Source of the DNA: Nitrospira sp.
Lineage (GTDB): Bacteria > Nitrospirota > JACRHL01
NCBI GenBank assembly: GCA_026994095.1
Contig: JALWRU010000242.1
Coordinates: 1-5,812, forward strand
Direction: 5' to 3'
Length of the DNA stretch: 5,812 nucleotides
Shown here: positions 5,556 through 5,812 of the stretch, piece after piece
How positions within the stretch are numbered: the stretch's first letter is position 1
Layout of the letters: each line of letters opens with the position of its first letter
Notes under the pieces: generated by a model
The model's input: the letters and a program-made list of their open reading frames with translations, nothing else
Told to the model about the DNA's origin: nothing
Databases searched by the model: none
Program-made: the position numbers and the translations under genes

Positions 5556-5812
5556 GTGAAAGAGATCAAGGTCAAATGCCTGAGTTGTGGCTCCCTGGAA
5601 GGCGGCGACTTTTGCGGTGGTTGTCATACGGTGTTGCCACTCGAAGAGGGCGGTGACCGCATCGATTTTTTTGAGATGTTCAATCTCACCCCCCGCCCCT
5701 ATGTGGACCAGAACCAGTTAAAAGCCCGTTTTCTGGAGTTGAGCCAGACCCTGCACCCGGACCGTAATCTGGCCGCAGGACCCGACGCCCAGGAGCGTAT
5801 TCTGGCCCTGTC
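5556..5812 (+). CDS. hscB: Fe-S assembly co-chaperone HscB, 3'-truncated by window edge
   Basis: J-domain co-chaperone that brings IscU to the Hsp70 HscA and stimulates its ATPase for cluster transfer. 85 codons are visible and the frame is open to the window end. The J-domain starts near residue 37 (IDFFEMFNL), continues through YVDQNQLKARFLELS (49-63) and reaches HPD at 67-69, the Hsp70-contact motif. The C-terminal IscU-binding helices lie beyond the window. Before the J-domain, residues 1-36 hold Cys8-x2-Cys11 and Cys20-x2-Cys23, a tetracysteine module as in human mitochondrial HSCB and absent from E. coli HscB. The start is GTG at 5556, with GGGGG (5544-5548) 7 bases upstream. The first in-frame ATG (codon 41) would cut into the J-domain. 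hscA is expected downstream. Confidence 0.93.
   Translation, partial: MKEIKVKCLSCGSLEGGDFCGGCHTVLPLEEGGDRIDFFEMFNLTPRPYVDQNQLKARFLELSQTLHPDRNLAAGPDAQERILAL

Noticed and set aside
5576..5578. ATG at 5576 as an alternative start for hscB
   Set aside because: It is out of frame with the J-domain; the GTG at 5556 gives the continuous frame with the tetracysteine module.
1..5812. Search for mobile elements, CRISPR, tRNA, toxin-antitoxin or phage genes
   Set aside because: All coding space is filled by conserved biosynthetic and Fe-S genes and no long repeats were seen.

Overview
The window is a GC-rich, gene-dense stretch with every gene on the + strand. It holds two functional blocks: the distal part of a histidine biosynthesis operon, and the start of an iron-sulfur (Fe-S) cluster assembly operon. 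The proteins look bacterial and proteobacterium-like. Supporting signs are an IscR-type operator, HscB next to an A-type Fe-S carrier, monofunctional HisB and fused HisIE. The exact lineage cannot be fixed by eye. An early-branching proteobacterial class is a low-confidence guess.

Positions 1-5017 are one tightly packed transcription unit: hisD (5' end outside the window), hisB, hisH, hisA, hisF, hisIE and a HIT-family gene (hinT). hisB follows hisD after 25 bases. From hisB onward the gaps are 4 and 2 bases, then overlaps of 1, 1 and 4 bases, so translational coupling is likely. Together these genes encode PR-ATP pyrophosphohydrolase/PR-AMP cyclohydrolase (HisIE), ProFAR isomerase (HisA), the two-subunit imidazole glycerol phosphate synthase (HisH+HisF), IGP dehydratase (HisB) and histidinol dehydrogenase (HisD). 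The aminotransferase (hisC) and histidinol-phosphate phosphatase are not in the window. hisG is not seen and may lie upstream. All key catalytic residues I could check are present.

Positions 5018-5157 are the only real intergenic region and are dense in signals. They hold a short intrinsic terminator closing the his/hinT unit, two overlapping sigma70-type promoter candidates, and an IscR type-1-like operator lying on those promoter elements. The leader RNA that follows carries an exact anti-Shine-Dalgarno sequence able to pair with the very strong ribosome binding site of the next gene.

Positions 5158-5812 encode an A-type Fe-S carrier (IscA/ErpA family, complete) and then the N-terminal part of HscB, the J-domain co-chaperone of Fe-S assembly, which runs off the window. 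This HscB has an N-terminal CxxC...CxxC module like that of mitochondrial HSCB, which E. coli HscB lacks. iscR, iscS and iscU are not directly upstream, so this appears to be a separated iscA-hscB unit, probably controlled by Fe-S status. I see no mobile elements, tRNAs, rRNAs, CRISPR arrays or unknown gene systems. The novelty is in the regulatory region and the HscB architecture.
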